From contig CAHIKZ030003517.1 of NCBI GenBank assembly GCA_903632075.3, positions 1 to 64,000 of the forward strand: a stretch of 64,000 nucleotides of DNA, given 5' to 3'. Position 1 is the stretch's first letter. Every line of letters starts with the position of its first letter. This DNA comes from Acanthosepion pharaonis (lineage: Eukaryota > Mollusca > Cephalopoda > Sepiida > Sepiidae). The notes under the pieces are model-generated. The model worked only from the letters and a program-made list of their open reading frames with translations, searched no databases and was not told the origin of the DNA. Positions 49,761 through 60,585 of this stretch are shown here, in pieces. A program made the position numbers and the translations under genes.

Positions 49761-50925
49761 TAAGAATTTTTTTCCAACCTTTTCCTTAAGCTAGTCAAGC
49801 CTCCCTTACTTTATCAATATTTCCAGTTAGTCTGTTAATTTCATCAAGTTACTCATGGCCTCAATTTCACTACTACTCAAACCATCCTTATTTGTTGTTT
49901 TTTATCCTCACTTCCTAGTCAACTCATTACGCTTTGTTAATTAACACTTATTTTAATTTTGCTGATTCTCTCTCTCTCTCTGTCATAAGTATATAGTGTT
50001 AGAGAACATGACTTTGTATTTATCTATTATATCCTGACTGATGTAAGTTTCCAATTGTACTCTTTTTTTCCTGATACTAATTCTCAACCAATATTAAATA
50101 TACAGCATTATATCAGAACCATATAATTGAAAATTCAATAGTCAGCAATATTTGTTTTATTTTTATATAATTGAATGTATTTTCATGATCTGTTCTCATT
50201 CATGTGAACAACCATAGTCATCTTTTAACTATTGCATAAATCAGATCTGTCTATATGTTGTTAAATATTTAATTTTGGTTTGTATCACTGGTGCACATTA
50301 GTATATCTATTCATCTTTTTGAAGATCTAACAGAAAATGAAAGCATTACATCTGAAAGTGGGGTAAAGATTTTGACAATCTTTTTGATTTCTTAGTAACA
50401 TTGCATGAATATTCTTGATAGCATTTATCAAATGTCTTATCAAAAGGAATTATAAGTGTCAGAAACATGCAATCTACAAAAAAAGATTTAATGTAAATAT
50501 AAATGTAAATATTTGATTTAAGATTTGAACTCATGCTACGAAGACCTAATATTAGTGAGTCTATGATATGGTCTAAATGATTTCTTCCTCCTATTAAACT
50601 GACTGCAGTAACTGCTGCTATTGCCAAAGACTTGATGATAGTTCATTTTGAAGTATACAAACTTACCTTGCTCATTTCAGATTGTTCTGATTTTGCCTGG
50701 GCTGCCTTTTCTCTGCTTGTTCTACCCACAAATGACTTTTCTGTTTGCTGAAATTATCAGAAGCTATTTGCATATTTTTTCTGTTTTAATTTTCAATTTT
50801 AAAAATAAAGTGGGTAAAAAATGATACAAAAATTATTTCCTGCTTTAGGTGGGGGAAATGTTTTTATATTATATATCTACAAAGCTATAAGCTCCAACAA
50901 AAGTTTTGAACATGGTTTATTGATG
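49761..50925. other. AT-rich DNA, nothing recognised
   Basis: No exon or transposon protein relic seen. Confidence 0.45.
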
Positions 50926-50929
50926 ATTT

Positions 50930-51480
50930 TTATGTGGTACATCCATAAATGATTCAGCCATTTGATATTAATGAAAAAGTAGCCTCCCTAAGGAAATGGT
51001 GCTTTAATACCTTTGAAAGATCTCTGTTTGTGACTTCAAACACTTTTCCAAGCATCTCTTCTACTTTTCAGAGCAGTCTTCAAATTTCTCTCTGGATATC
51101 ACCAACTACTTTATTGTGATTGTGAGCATGATCACAATAAAGTAATTGGTGATTTTCAGATATTCAAAATGGCTGGGTTCTTTTCAGATAATCTGTAGAA
51201 TCTCCAAATCTAACTGTTGCACTGTCAATTGCCAAATTTCCCTTGATTACAGTCTACAAGTATGTAACATTTTTAGGTATTTTGCTTTTTGAAAGCCTTT
51301 CAGAATGTCAATCACTTTCATATGATTTCTGATCAAATTTGAAATGCCTATATAAAAACTTTATCCGGCTGAATCTTAATCATTTGGATAGTTTCTGCAG
51401 ATGAATGTTTAGCTTGCAACTTGTTGCTTATTTGATGAGAATGTGATGTCCACATAATATGCAAACTCTTATTGCTGGCT
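50930..51480 (-). mobile_element. possible mariner-like transposase relic
   Basis: Minus-strand translation around 51380-51170 yields a segment of the type RFSRIKFLYRHF, then KSYESD.HSERLSKSKIPKNV, then VIKGNLAID. These resemble the DNA-binding half of mariner-family transposases (S-V-x-D-x-x-R-S-G-R-P-x-T followed by a V-I-x-G-N strand). No catalytic D,D,D motifs or terminal inverted repeats were identified. A 22-base hairpin (51099-51152) lies within it. The call is tentative. Confidence 0.3.
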
Positions 51481-51489
51481 AACATCGTG

Positions 51490-52940
51490 GGACAGTGTCT
51501 GTTAACAAATGTACAGTAAACTCCCCTGTGATTGGTTGCTAAGTTACATTAAGGCCACACAACTAGATTTCAAGATATTAAAGACAGTTTGATACTCTAC
51601 AGACAGACCTTGTATAGTATTGTTTTCATATTTTACTTTACTATTTTATTTTATTTTTTACTAAAAAAGAAATGAGAATTTAACTCAGTAGATAAAGCAT
51701 AGGTCTATTGACTATACAGTTCCTTGTTGCTGTTTCCTCCTTTTTCAGAAAAGGATCTGATTTTAAAACTAAAGTATAAGTCTAAAATGTTTAAATTACC
51801 TTTGTGTAAAAAATAAAACTTGAACATCATCAGACTTTTGAGATGTTTTTAAATTCAGTCACCACCCCATTCATCATTTTGCTCTCTCTTTTGTTAGTCT
51901 CAAAATTGACCAATTAAATTCTTCATTTCTTTCCTTCTGCAACTACTCATTTTATTTTCCCATTTTTTTCATCTGACTGCATTTTTCTTTCTCAATCTTT
52001 TCTCTTTCTTAACTGCCATTTTTTTTCATGACCTCTGTTTTTGGTTCTTCCCTCATTATCTTCTACAACTGTTTTATGCTTGTTAGTTTCTTTTGTTTTT
52101 ATTCTTTTCTGTAGTGAAAGAGAATCACCTACCTTGAGTTTGTGTTGTGTGTGTGATCCGAAGAAAGATTAAAGAAAATATATTTATTACTGTACAAAAT
52201 ACAATAATTTTAGAAAATGGCCAAAGGGGAAGTAGAGAAAGGCTGGCCTTTGCTATCTTACTCCCAGTTAATCATGATCACAACCCATTCATCCAATACA
52301 ATTTATCCATTTATCAAAAGAACTCATCCATCACCATTCAATCCTACATATACCACAAAACCACATATTCACAGGAGGAGCCTATAAAAACACATGATAT
52401 AAAAATCTCAAAATGTTTAAATGCAAAATACATAAAAATTTCATGAAATATGAAAGGAGAGGGAGGGAATGAACCCTGTAAACTAACAAAAGTTGAGACA
52501 AAAACAAACTAAAACAAAATAGATGTTATTAAGACCCGCCCATCCCTCAAAATAATCATTTGGCCGCTGTATTGTGCTGATAGATAGAATCAAGCAGCCC
52601 ACTCACTAATGGAGTGTGGAAGGAAAAATAAATAGTGGAGTGGGGAAAAAGCAAAATCTCAACCTGGATCATAACAAAAGAGAATGCTGGGAACAGGCCA
52701 GGTACACCACTTTTTCACATTAACTAGGAAAACAAATAGTGTCCAGCAGGAGGGATCACAGAAAACTGCAGTGGTGTGACCAAGTGGACTTAAAAAAGGA
52801 ACTCAATGTTAGCCCCTTTTAAACAAATTAAGCTCACTACTTTCACCCACCTTTCACTGAAATCTGTTGATATCAAATGCTTTCTATCAGTTCTGATCTT
52901 CAGCTGATGCTTTCTGTTCACCTGTAACATAGCACTGGGG
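51490..52940. other. mixed AT-rich and repeat-like DNA
   Basis: A faint tRNA-like head (AACTCAGTAGATAAAGCATAG near 51675-51700) may be an old SINE. The stretch 52440-52740 is GC-richer and may be a repeat lying beyond the LINE 3' end. No coding block recognised. Confidence 0.35.
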
Positions 52941-52949
52941 AGGTGATAC

Positions 52950-54862
52950 AGGAGGCTAATCCAAGTTGGGTTGGGAACTGATCCAAATTGATCAGCGCGG
53001 CTTGCTCGTTGACATTTACTTTACACCCTCTAGGGTTGTATGGATCAGATGCAGGTTGCTCTGAATTGTTCGGCCCCTCACAGCATGATTGGGTCCCAAC
53101 AGATTCTCAGCAAGTGACTACAAACGCTCCGTCAATATCTTGGCCAAAATCTTGAACTCTGTGTTTAGCAGAGTTATGAGTAATCATCTAATTTCTGTCC
53201 TCCATCCTTGCCCTTTTTGAACAGCGTGACCTCACCCCTAGTGATCTGACTTTGGATGGAACTCTGCTGAAATCAGTTGTTGAACATGACAGTCAAAATC
53301 GACACAAAGATGTGTGACAGCCTCAAGTACGATTCATAGGGTAAACCATCAAGTCCCAGAGACTTGCCACTTCTGACCCTCTTCAATGCCAAATAGACTT
53401 GGACTTCCATGCTCTCACCCTCACAGCTAGCCACTTCAGTTGGCGAAAGCCAATGAAAGTCAGCCAAATAGCTGTGAAACTCATAATCGCTGAGACAAGG
53501 CTCCTTGGTAAACCGGCTCTCAAACTGCTTCCAAAATGCCTTGCACATGTCGTCAGTTGACTCCAGAGTATGCCCCTTTGTGTTTTTGACCTCTTGAATG
53601 TAGTGATCGGAACCTTGACGGATCTCTTGTGCAATTCTCTGCCCATTTTCACAGCTTTGGATGACATCTTGTTTAACCTATGCCTGACCCTTGTAGTGGT
53701 CATTAGTCGATCACTCAAGAGCCTGCCTTTTGATGGGGTGGGCTCCAAGCCTAACGTGACTGCTGACTTTTCTTTGTTCTTGCTGGTAAAACCAGGACGG
53801 ACCAAGACTTAACATCACACAGGGCCTTCTCCACCCTACTTCGCTCAATTCTTTTATCCGTTTTAAAAATTTTCTCTCCTTCCCTTCCTCTTTTTAGAGA
53901 GGAAGACTGGGGTGGAGGCATTACTTCCAACTCCATATCCAAGTCCAATTGTGGCTCTTCCACAAGCTTTGGCCAAGTCTGTTCAAACTGTGTCTGCTCA
54001 GGTTGCTGCTGCATCTGTTGTTGGAGTTGTTGATGCTTCCTGTGATCCTTCTCCTGCTCTTTTCACTACTGCTGTTTCTTCATATTCGGCTGCTGCTGCT
54101 TCACCATTTTCTTGGATAAAAGTTTTTGCTGAGGTGGAGGAGTCACTGACATTTTCCCCTTCCTCATAACTTTCTTCCAATCACCAGAGCCACTAGCAGA
54201 CTGGCCAGATTTCTCCTCCACAATTTCCTTGGGTGCAGCTGGTTTGGGTACAGGTATTGCTGGCGTTGTTGACTTTGGTCCCTCTTTTTTGGAGAGGCAT
54301 GCTTCTCCACAGGACCAACAGTGGGGGTGACAACCTTCTATTATGACCAAAATATTGCGTCCGTGGCCCAGCAGTATATCTGGGATGGTCATAAAATTCT
54401 CCCTGGTCATGGTGATTTCCAACACAAAATCCCCGCTGCAATTCCAGTTTTACTTGACACTGCTGACACTTCCTCAATGTCCAAATTTGAAGAAAAGGGT
54501 CCTAATCGTTCCTCTGTAATGTCCATTGGCACTCCAAGCAATGAAACTTTGGTTGTCCAAGTGCCCATATATTCAGCTTGCAGTTGCACAGATTTTGTTG
54601 TCAGTACGCTGCCTGCTGGTTTCTTTGCATCATCCTCTTTATTCAACACAATGTCCCATAAAGCATTGGACTTTCTGTCGAAGATTTTCGGACATATATG
54701 GAGGCTTTATTAAGCCTCCTCCATGGCCTCTCTTCCAACTCCAATGTCGCCTTGTTATGACATCCAACGTTAAGGAGATTGTCTGAGTGGTCACTGCATC
54801 AAGGGCTTTGGGAATTGTTAAAAATTCATTCCCCTTAGTATAGGGTGCATATTTTTTCCAAA
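52950..54862 (-). mobile_element. Tx1/L1-like LINE, internally deleted
   Basis: On the minus strand a zinc-knuckle ORF1 runs from about 54835 to 53750, and an RT fragment follows from about 53640 to 52950. RT marks include DDMCKAFWKQFESRFTKEPC near 53560-53500, GKSLGLDGLPYESYLRLSH near 53368-53310 and, in another frame, VTLFKKGKDGG near 53225. The endonuclease that should lie between ORF1 and RT is missing, so this copy has an internal deletion. The env-bearing LTR element begins at its ORF1 5' side (near 54863), so the LINE was probably split by that insertion. Its remaining 5' part would lie beyond the right end of the window. Confidence 0.7.
53750..54835 (-). pseudogene. LINE ORF1 relic with CCHC-type finger
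   Basis: From 54649 a frame contains WTTKVSLLGVPMDITEERLG and VSAVSSKTGIAAG, an RRM-like segment typical of this ORF1 class. The next frame (54425-54066) continues with LEITMTRENFMTIPDILLG, then IVIEGCHPHCWSCGEACLSKK-like zinc-knuckle sequence and a proline- and glutamine-rich linker. A third frame (54014-53751) carries the charged C-terminal tail. ORF1 proteins of this type bind element RNA. At least two frameshifts separate the pieces. The finger shows Cys-x2-Cys but its His/Cys half is altered, so binding is doubtful. Plus-strand frames over the same interval are shadows. Confidence 0.65.
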
Positions 54863-56023
54863 GTACTACATGGCATATGAACGAAAAGGGTTAAGGAAAT
54901 GATTTTATTTTTTTTTGTTAGAAAGGGATTCATTTTCCCATGGCATTGGGAATAGATGAATGAATTTTGTTAAAAAAAAATACAAAATACTATTATTGCT
55001 GCCTAGTGAGAGACAGCGAACAGGTGCAGGTTTAGGGGCCAGAGTTTAAGGTCATCTGTTGAAAGGTGTCAATGTACTGGGAAAATTATCAGCCAAAATT
55101 TTCCTGAGAAAAAATTATAATTGTGAAAACAGAATGAGCAATTGTAAAGGTAGAAGATGATGTCAGGAAGGCTGACATCATATAATGGCTCCTCCCAAAA
55201 GAGGAGGGGATCTTCTAAAATTGGTAGTGTGAAACAGAAGATGAAAGAAGGAGACTGGTTGAATTTAGGAGATTTGCATAAAACCCACCTATTTGCCTGC
55301 ACCACATTAGTTGGAAGGGACACCCATAAATACAAGTGCCCACATGGGCTAAAGTTAGTTGCTGTTGGAGTTGCACTCCGCAGTTGCAGTAGGAATGAAG
55401 TTTCAACGGGTAGTTAAGAGATTTCTGCCATAACGCTGTTTTGCCAACCTATAATAATAATTATCTGCTGAAGAAGAAAAACTCTTATGATAAACCTTGT
55501 GTTGTTTTTGAAAATACAAACAACAGTACTTGAAGTTAAATCCAGTTGTCACTGAAAAAAGACTCCAACGATAAACCTTGTGCCATTCTAGAAAGTACAA
55601 ACCACAGTACTTGAAGATAAATCCAGTTGTCAAGTCTGGCCACCCTTAAAGGAGTTACACGAAATTTTTGTTCTGTCACCAAATATTGAGAAAAAAAAAA
55701 AAAATGAACTGTAAATATTTTTTTTTATTTTGATATAAACATCATATAGTGACTTATTCAGGCGTCGTCCATTTTATTTTCCAATTTTGTGTGCGTGTAT
55801 TCAACTCCTTGGTTTAGCTTGGTTGAGATACCCCTGTGATAACCCTCTTAAGATCAAAAAAATCACAACGTGGATAAGAGAGGTCATAGTTGAAGAGGTC
55901 AACTTAAAGACCAGCTGCTGTGTCAAATGCCATCAACAACTGACGAGTGTGGGCTGATTTGTTTTCTGATACAAGGATCGATCCTGACCAAAGACAGCAG
56001 GCCATGCCCCGCCTCCACCACCA
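54863..56023 (+). repeat. 5' LTR (right boundary inferred)
   Basis: The first 370 bases match 63642-64000 with only a few substitutions and small indels. The start is set opposite the TG at 63625 of the 3' copy, although the first 17 bases agree poorly. The end is placed at CCACCACCA just before the candidate primer-binding site. This right boundary cannot be verified because the other copy is cut by the window. An 81-base-spaced imperfect tandem duplication lies at 55481-55640. Confidence 0.65.
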
Positions 56024-56028
56024 TAATC

Positions 56029-56046
56029 TGGTTGCCGTGACCGGGA
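56029..56046 (+). promoter_or_regulatory. candidate tRNA primer-binding site
   Basis: TGGTTGCCGTGACCGGGATC begins with TGG, the complement of the tRNA CCA end, and continues like the complement of a tRNA acceptor and T arm. It lies between the LTR and gag, where minus-strand DNA synthesis would be primed. The tRNA identity is not assigned. Confidence 0.45.
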
Positions 56047-56178
56047 TCTGACCCTGATTGACCACATCAATTGGTGTGGTGACCAACGGAATCAACTCCA
56101 ATTTCGATTTATTGTTGCTTGCCATTTCCGCAATCGATTTTCTTCATTTATTGACTGTTTTTTTCTGAATTTATTTAA

Positions 56179-57290
56179 ATGTCTGATCACGGGGAAGAGG
56201 AAATTGGGATGGCAGAGGTAGAGAATGACGAGGTGGGACAACAGATGTCCACTGAGTTGAGGGGCCTACTAGGCGGGGCACAGAGTTCTGAGTTTGGGGG
56301 GAGATGTGGGAGAACTGAGGGGCTGGTTAGTAGTGGTTAACAAAAGTCAATTAATCTATGAATTGACTGAAAGAGAGATGGTATGCATTGTATTTGAGGC
56401 TGCGAAGGAAGGCCATCAGAATTTATTGGCAAATTATTAGAGAGAGATCCACAGTTGACGTGCAGGAGGTTGGGTGAATGCTTAATAGCAGAATATGCAG
56501 ATGAGGGAACAGCAATAGAGGCCATGAAAGGCCTGATGAAACTGGTTCTCTGGCTTTTCCTGAAGAAGTTAGAGAATGTGGTGATCCAGGTCCAGTTGGT
56601 GGACCTGTATGTTGGAGCGCTCCAAGACGAGCGTATCTGATATGATGTGTTAAAGGGGGGGCCCTGTTAGGTTGGCAGCAGCTGTGGCACTGACCAAAGA
56701 AAGCCAGGGCATTTGGAATAAAGTTAAGAATAGCAGGACACAGGATTTAGGTCAGGAGACAGATAGGCAGAGGGATGTAAGTAAGACCCCTAGGTGGAAG
56801 AAAGATAACAAACAAGGAAGCAAAAAGAATTCCCCAGTATTGACTGGATGGGTCAAGGAAGAAGTAGAGGAATGGGAGGAGGACCTCAGAAGAAAGGTGT
56901 GGTCTCTAAAGCACGGGTTTTATAAACCCACACCGGGTAGATATAGCCTGGTATGCTGGAAGTGCCATTATGAAGGCCACTGTGTGGTGAACTGCGCAAC
57001 AAGGTGGGGGCTGCCCCCAGAACATGAAGAAGAAAAATGCACAAGATGCAGAGGTAGGGGGCATGTAGCCAAATGGTGCGGGTTGAAGAAGGGAGACCCA
57101 CCGATACAAGAGGCGAAGATGAGGCCTGGAAAGTCAAACCAGGGAAATGCCAAAGTTGCTGGGAGTGCAAGCAGATGGGTCATTTTGCAATAAATTGTCC
57201 AAGTAGAAGGTGTTGGTTTTTGGGAAACCAGGGCACCTGAAGAGAAACTGCCCTTACAGAATTAGACTGACAGAATCAAGAAAGATTCAG
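56179..57290 (+). pseudogene. gag: gag relic with three to four CCHC zinc knuckles
   Basis: The first ATG after the leader (56179) starts an acidic N-terminus, MSDHGEEEIGMAEVENDEVG. The frame stops near 56338 and the protein continues in other frames. The best-preserved part, 56672-57193, carries two knuckles, CWKCHYEGHCVVNC and CTRCRGRGHVAKWC (both C-x2-C-x4-H-x4-C). A third, CWECKQMGHFAINC, follows near 57155-57200 in another frame, and a damaged fourth lies near 57208-57252. Gag would coat the genomic RNA and build the particle. The multiple knuckles are more than the one or two usual in gypsy elements. At least three stops or frameshifts interrupt the gene. No matrix or capsid domain can be assigned by eye. 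Confidence 0.75.
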
Positions 57291-57306
57291 TCTGAAGAGC
57301 CCCTAT

Positions 57307-58086
57307 ATGGAGACAAAAGGAAGACCCCATAGTAACAATAATGAAGGACTACTACTACCAGGACCCATGACTGGGTGGACGGAAAAACCGCAACAAAGGA
57401 GAAAAAGAGCTAAGATATTCTCCTTGCTGACACAGGAGAAAGAGCTCTCTTGTGAGGTAGTGGTAGTGAGGTCGGTGGTGAAAGCCTTAATAGACACTGG
57501 AGTGTCAGTGTTGTTATTGAGGGAAAAAGAGTATAGGAAACTGAGGAATTAGGGATGGATGAGAAAACCTGATATAGAGATCACCCAAGCGGATGGTGGG
57601 TCTATGAGGATAAAGGGGATGGTGAAACTTCCATTAAAAGTAGGAGGGACACGGAACATCCAGAGGTTCTATGTAACCCCCAAACTGTGTGCAAGAATGA
57701 TTTTAGAGGATTGACTGCATAAACATAGGGCTGTAATTGAATTTAATCCTGCTGTATTGGTAGTGGATGGCGTAAAGATGCCCTTGGGAGATTCACCTGA
57801 TAAATGTATAACAGTAGTGGCAGAAGAAGACATAAAATTACCCCTTACAACTGCAGTATCATGCAGAGGAAAACTGATGATGGAGAAAAAAATGAAGAGA
57901 GGGATCATTCAATTAGCACTTGTAGAAGAGGGTAGACCTGAAGAAAACGAAGTAGTTAAGTGCAAAATGGTAGTGAATGTAGCAAAAATAGTGCCCATGA
58001 TGCTGGTGAACGAAGCCAGCAGGACAGTTAAAGTAAAGAAAGGGGAGGAGGTAGGAAGAGCCTTACCCTTGAGGACCATGCAGTGA
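57307..58086 (+). pseudogene. pol: retroelement aspartic protease and pol linker relic
   Basis: The active-site motif ALIDTGVSVLLL (D-T-G) lies near 57487-57522, preceded by a hydrophobic strand (VVVVRSVVK), as in retroviral pepsins that act as dimers to cut Gag-Pol. The usual second motif, an I-L-G-type strand before the reverse transcriptase, is represented by ARMILED near 57691. In-frame stops interrupt the region at 57550 (TAG), 57712 (TGA) and 58084 (TGA) without loss of frame. The 58 kb side is a charged linker leading to RT. The same reading frame continues to 59304, so pol was a single frame here. Position between the zinc knuckles and RT supports the call. Confidence 0.75.
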
Positions 58087-58257
58087 ATAAGGTTAGATAA
58101 AAAGGAAAAAGAGAATTTAAAGCGGATAGATAGTATAACAGATGATGAAATAATGGTTCCTGAGAGGTTTAGGGCCAAAGTGAGGGATCTGTTGAGGGCC
58201 AACCTTGATGTGGTGGCTAAGTCAGATAAAGAGTTGGGCCAAACTCACAGCATATAA

Positions 58258-59304
58258 ATGAGAATTGACACAGGTGATCACCCTCCAATTAAGCTAAGGC
58301 CTTACAGAACACCTATTCATAAAAGGCCCTTAGTTGAGGAAGCAGTGAAGGAGACAGGAATGATAGAAAGGTCAAGGTCTCCTTGGAGCTTCCCCATAGA
58401 AAAAGATGGCGGGCACAGATTTTGTGTAGATTTCAGGAAACTGAATCCTGTTTCCAAACTATTAATAGTGCCCTTGCCATTGATTGACAATATATTGGCT
58501 TTGTTGGGAAAAGCTAAGTGCTTTTCCATGATAGATCTGAGGTTGGGGTATTGGCAGGTACCCCTTGATGAGGCTGATAGAGAAAAGGCTGCATTTGCAT
58601 CCTGGCCTGTTCATGGCCTTTTCCAATTCAAGGTCATGGGCCTGTTCCAATTCAAGGTCATGCCATTTGGCCTGGCCAATGCACCTTGGATTTCTCAGCA
58701 ATTGATGTCAATAGTACTGGGAGGAATTGAGAGTTTTGCTATGGCTTACCTAGACGATATTCTGGTATTCTCAGAGACACCAGAACAACATTTTAACCAC
58801 CTAAGACAAGTTTTTGGATGATTGAGAAGACACAGATTGAAGTTGAAACTGTCCAAGTACCAATTTTTCAGAAATGAAACCAAGTACCTAGGCTTTATAG
58901 TGAGTGATGAAGGAATTAAGTCTTACATGGATAAAATAAAGGTGACACGAGATATACCTGAGCCAAAGACAGTGAGACAGGTACAAGGCTTTATAGGGGC
59001 TATAGGATACTACAGACGTTTTATCCCAGCATTTTCTAGGATGGCAACTCCCTTGATTGCCTTAATGAAAAAGTATGTAAGATTTAAATGGGCAGGAGAC
59101 TGTCAAAAGGCCTTCAATACCTTGAAAGAACAATTAACTGCTGTTCCCTTGCTGATGTACCCAGATCTCGGCAAGCCAATGATACTATGCACAGATGCTA
59201 GTGAGCGATGTATAGGAGCAGTTCTTACTCAACCATGTCCTGATAAGGATGGTCCAGTGCTTGGTATACCAGAGGGAAGTACCGATATACTTCCTATCCC
59301 ATAA
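58258..59304 (+). pseudogene. pol: reverse transcriptase (and RNase H start) relic
   Basis: All RT landmarks are visible: IKLRPYRTPIHKRP, the GHRFCVDFRKLNPVSK palm block, SMIDLRLGYWQVPL, VMPFGLANAP, and the catalytic YLDD at 58747-58758 in AMAYLDDILVFSETPEQHF. The connection (GFIGAIGYYRRFIPAFSRMATPL) and the start of RNase H (ILCTDASERCIGAVL) follow. Stops precede it at 58255 (TAA) and split it at 58819 (TGA). A tandem duplication of 24 bases (58615-58638 and 58639-58662) doubles the FQFKVM strand immediately before PFGL. The frame ends at 59302 because of a frameshift. Sequence is typical Ty3/gypsy RT and is quite distinct from the 2.5 and 33.5 kb pol lineage. Confidence 0.9.
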
Positions 59305-59569
59305 GCTCTCAGAGACATAGCAGAGATGGCCAGTGATAGAAAGGGAGGTGTACGCTATTATGTATACCCTCCAAAAGCTGGATTATTATTTAAGTGGAGC
59401 TGTGTTTACCATAAAGACTGACCATAAACCTCTCCAGTATTTGCTGGAAACAGATTGGGCAAACAAGAAGATACAGCAGTGTGTGCTGAAATTTAGACAA
59501 CAGAGCATATCAAATAGGAGTAATCAACTCCCACAGGTTGATGGATCACCCTGTTTTAGAGACAGATGA
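59285..59569 (+). pseudogene. pol: RNase H relic
   Basis: After the frameshift the domain continues in another frame with FLSHKLSET, a TAG at 59318-59320, then WPVIEREVYAIMYTLQKLDYY and FTIKTDHKPLQYLL, which carry the conserved Glu and the T-D-H-K-P-L catalytic region. It degrades RNA in the RNA:DNA hybrid during reverse transcription. The end of the domain, normally carrying the last Asp, is disturbed near 59500-59540 by a frameshift and probable small deletion. The following frame (59538-59768) is the linker to integrase. Confidence 0.8.
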
Positions 59570-60520
59570 GGAAATTATACAAGTAATAACTGACCCCCAG
59601 TGGATAGAACAGGTTGAAAAGGAGCAGGTAGACAAAAAAATAGCTACCATCAGAGAAAAAGTGGAGGCAGGAGAAACCTCTAAGTATATGATACATCAAT
59701 GGAAGCTGTATTATTTTTCAGGGAGAGATGAAGAAATTAGATCCAGATTATATATACCAAGAATCTAAGGATGAAGCTATTGGAACACTGTCATGAGAAG
59801 CTAGGCCATATGGGAATTGATAAAACCCATGAATTAATAGGAAGAAATTATTACTGGCCTAGGCTGTATAATGAAGTTACTGATTACATTAATGGCTGTA
59901 TGGTGTGCTAAATGCAGAGCAGAAGACAGGAATTGGCACCATTGGGAGCGATGGATATTCCATATTTTCCATTTGAAAAGATAAGTATGGATGTGTCAGG
60001 ACCATATAAGAAAACCTCCAGAGTTAATGCCTACATAGTGAGTTTTGTAGACTGGTTGACGAATTGGGCGGAAGCATTTGTAGTACCTGATAAGAAAGCT
60101 AAAACTGTAGCAGACTTAATCATGAATGAAATCTTTCCCAGGTACGGTGCTCCTGTGTGCTTAGTGACAGATAATGGACCTGAGAATGTGAATAATATAA
60201 TAAAGGAAGTGGTAACGAGCTTGAATATGGCACATATAACAACATCTCCTTACCACCCTCAGAGTAATGGTAAGGTGGAGAGATTTCATAAGACCTTGGG
60301 AGACATATTGGCTAAATTAGCAAGAGACAATGTTAAGAATTGGGACCTGTACCTGACACAGGCTCTCACGGCAGTGAGGTTTACGATCAATGAGACATCT
60401 AAATTCTCACCATATTATATGTTGTTTGGCAAAGATGTGGTCTTGCTGATAGATAATTTATTGAAATCCTGTAGGAAATATATGGAAGAAGATCATCATC
60501 AGTTAATAATAGAACAATAG
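59538..60520 (+). pseudogene. pol: integrase relic with intact D,D,E residues
   Basis: The linker (59538-59768) leads into a zinc-binding region near 59785-59911 with the HEKLGHMGI and INGCMVC segments, read in a different frame and closed by TAA at 59909. The catalytic core (59912-60520) is open and holds MDVSGPY, CLVTDNGPENVN and SNGKVERFHKTLGD, so the Asp, Asp and Glu of the triad are present. The core ends at TAG 60518. Integrase would insert the DNA copy into the host genome. Its open length of 202 codons is the longest intact pol piece here. Confidence 0.85.
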
Positions 60521-60585
60521 CATAGGTTGTTTGTACAGGCCAAAAGGCGAATAAAGAATCCAAAAGAGGAGGAATGAGAGGGTGA

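Noticed and set aside
54321..54786. Plus-strand open frames of 86-130 codons
   Set aside because: Antisense shadows of the Tx1/L1-like ORF1, which is recognisable on the minus strand.
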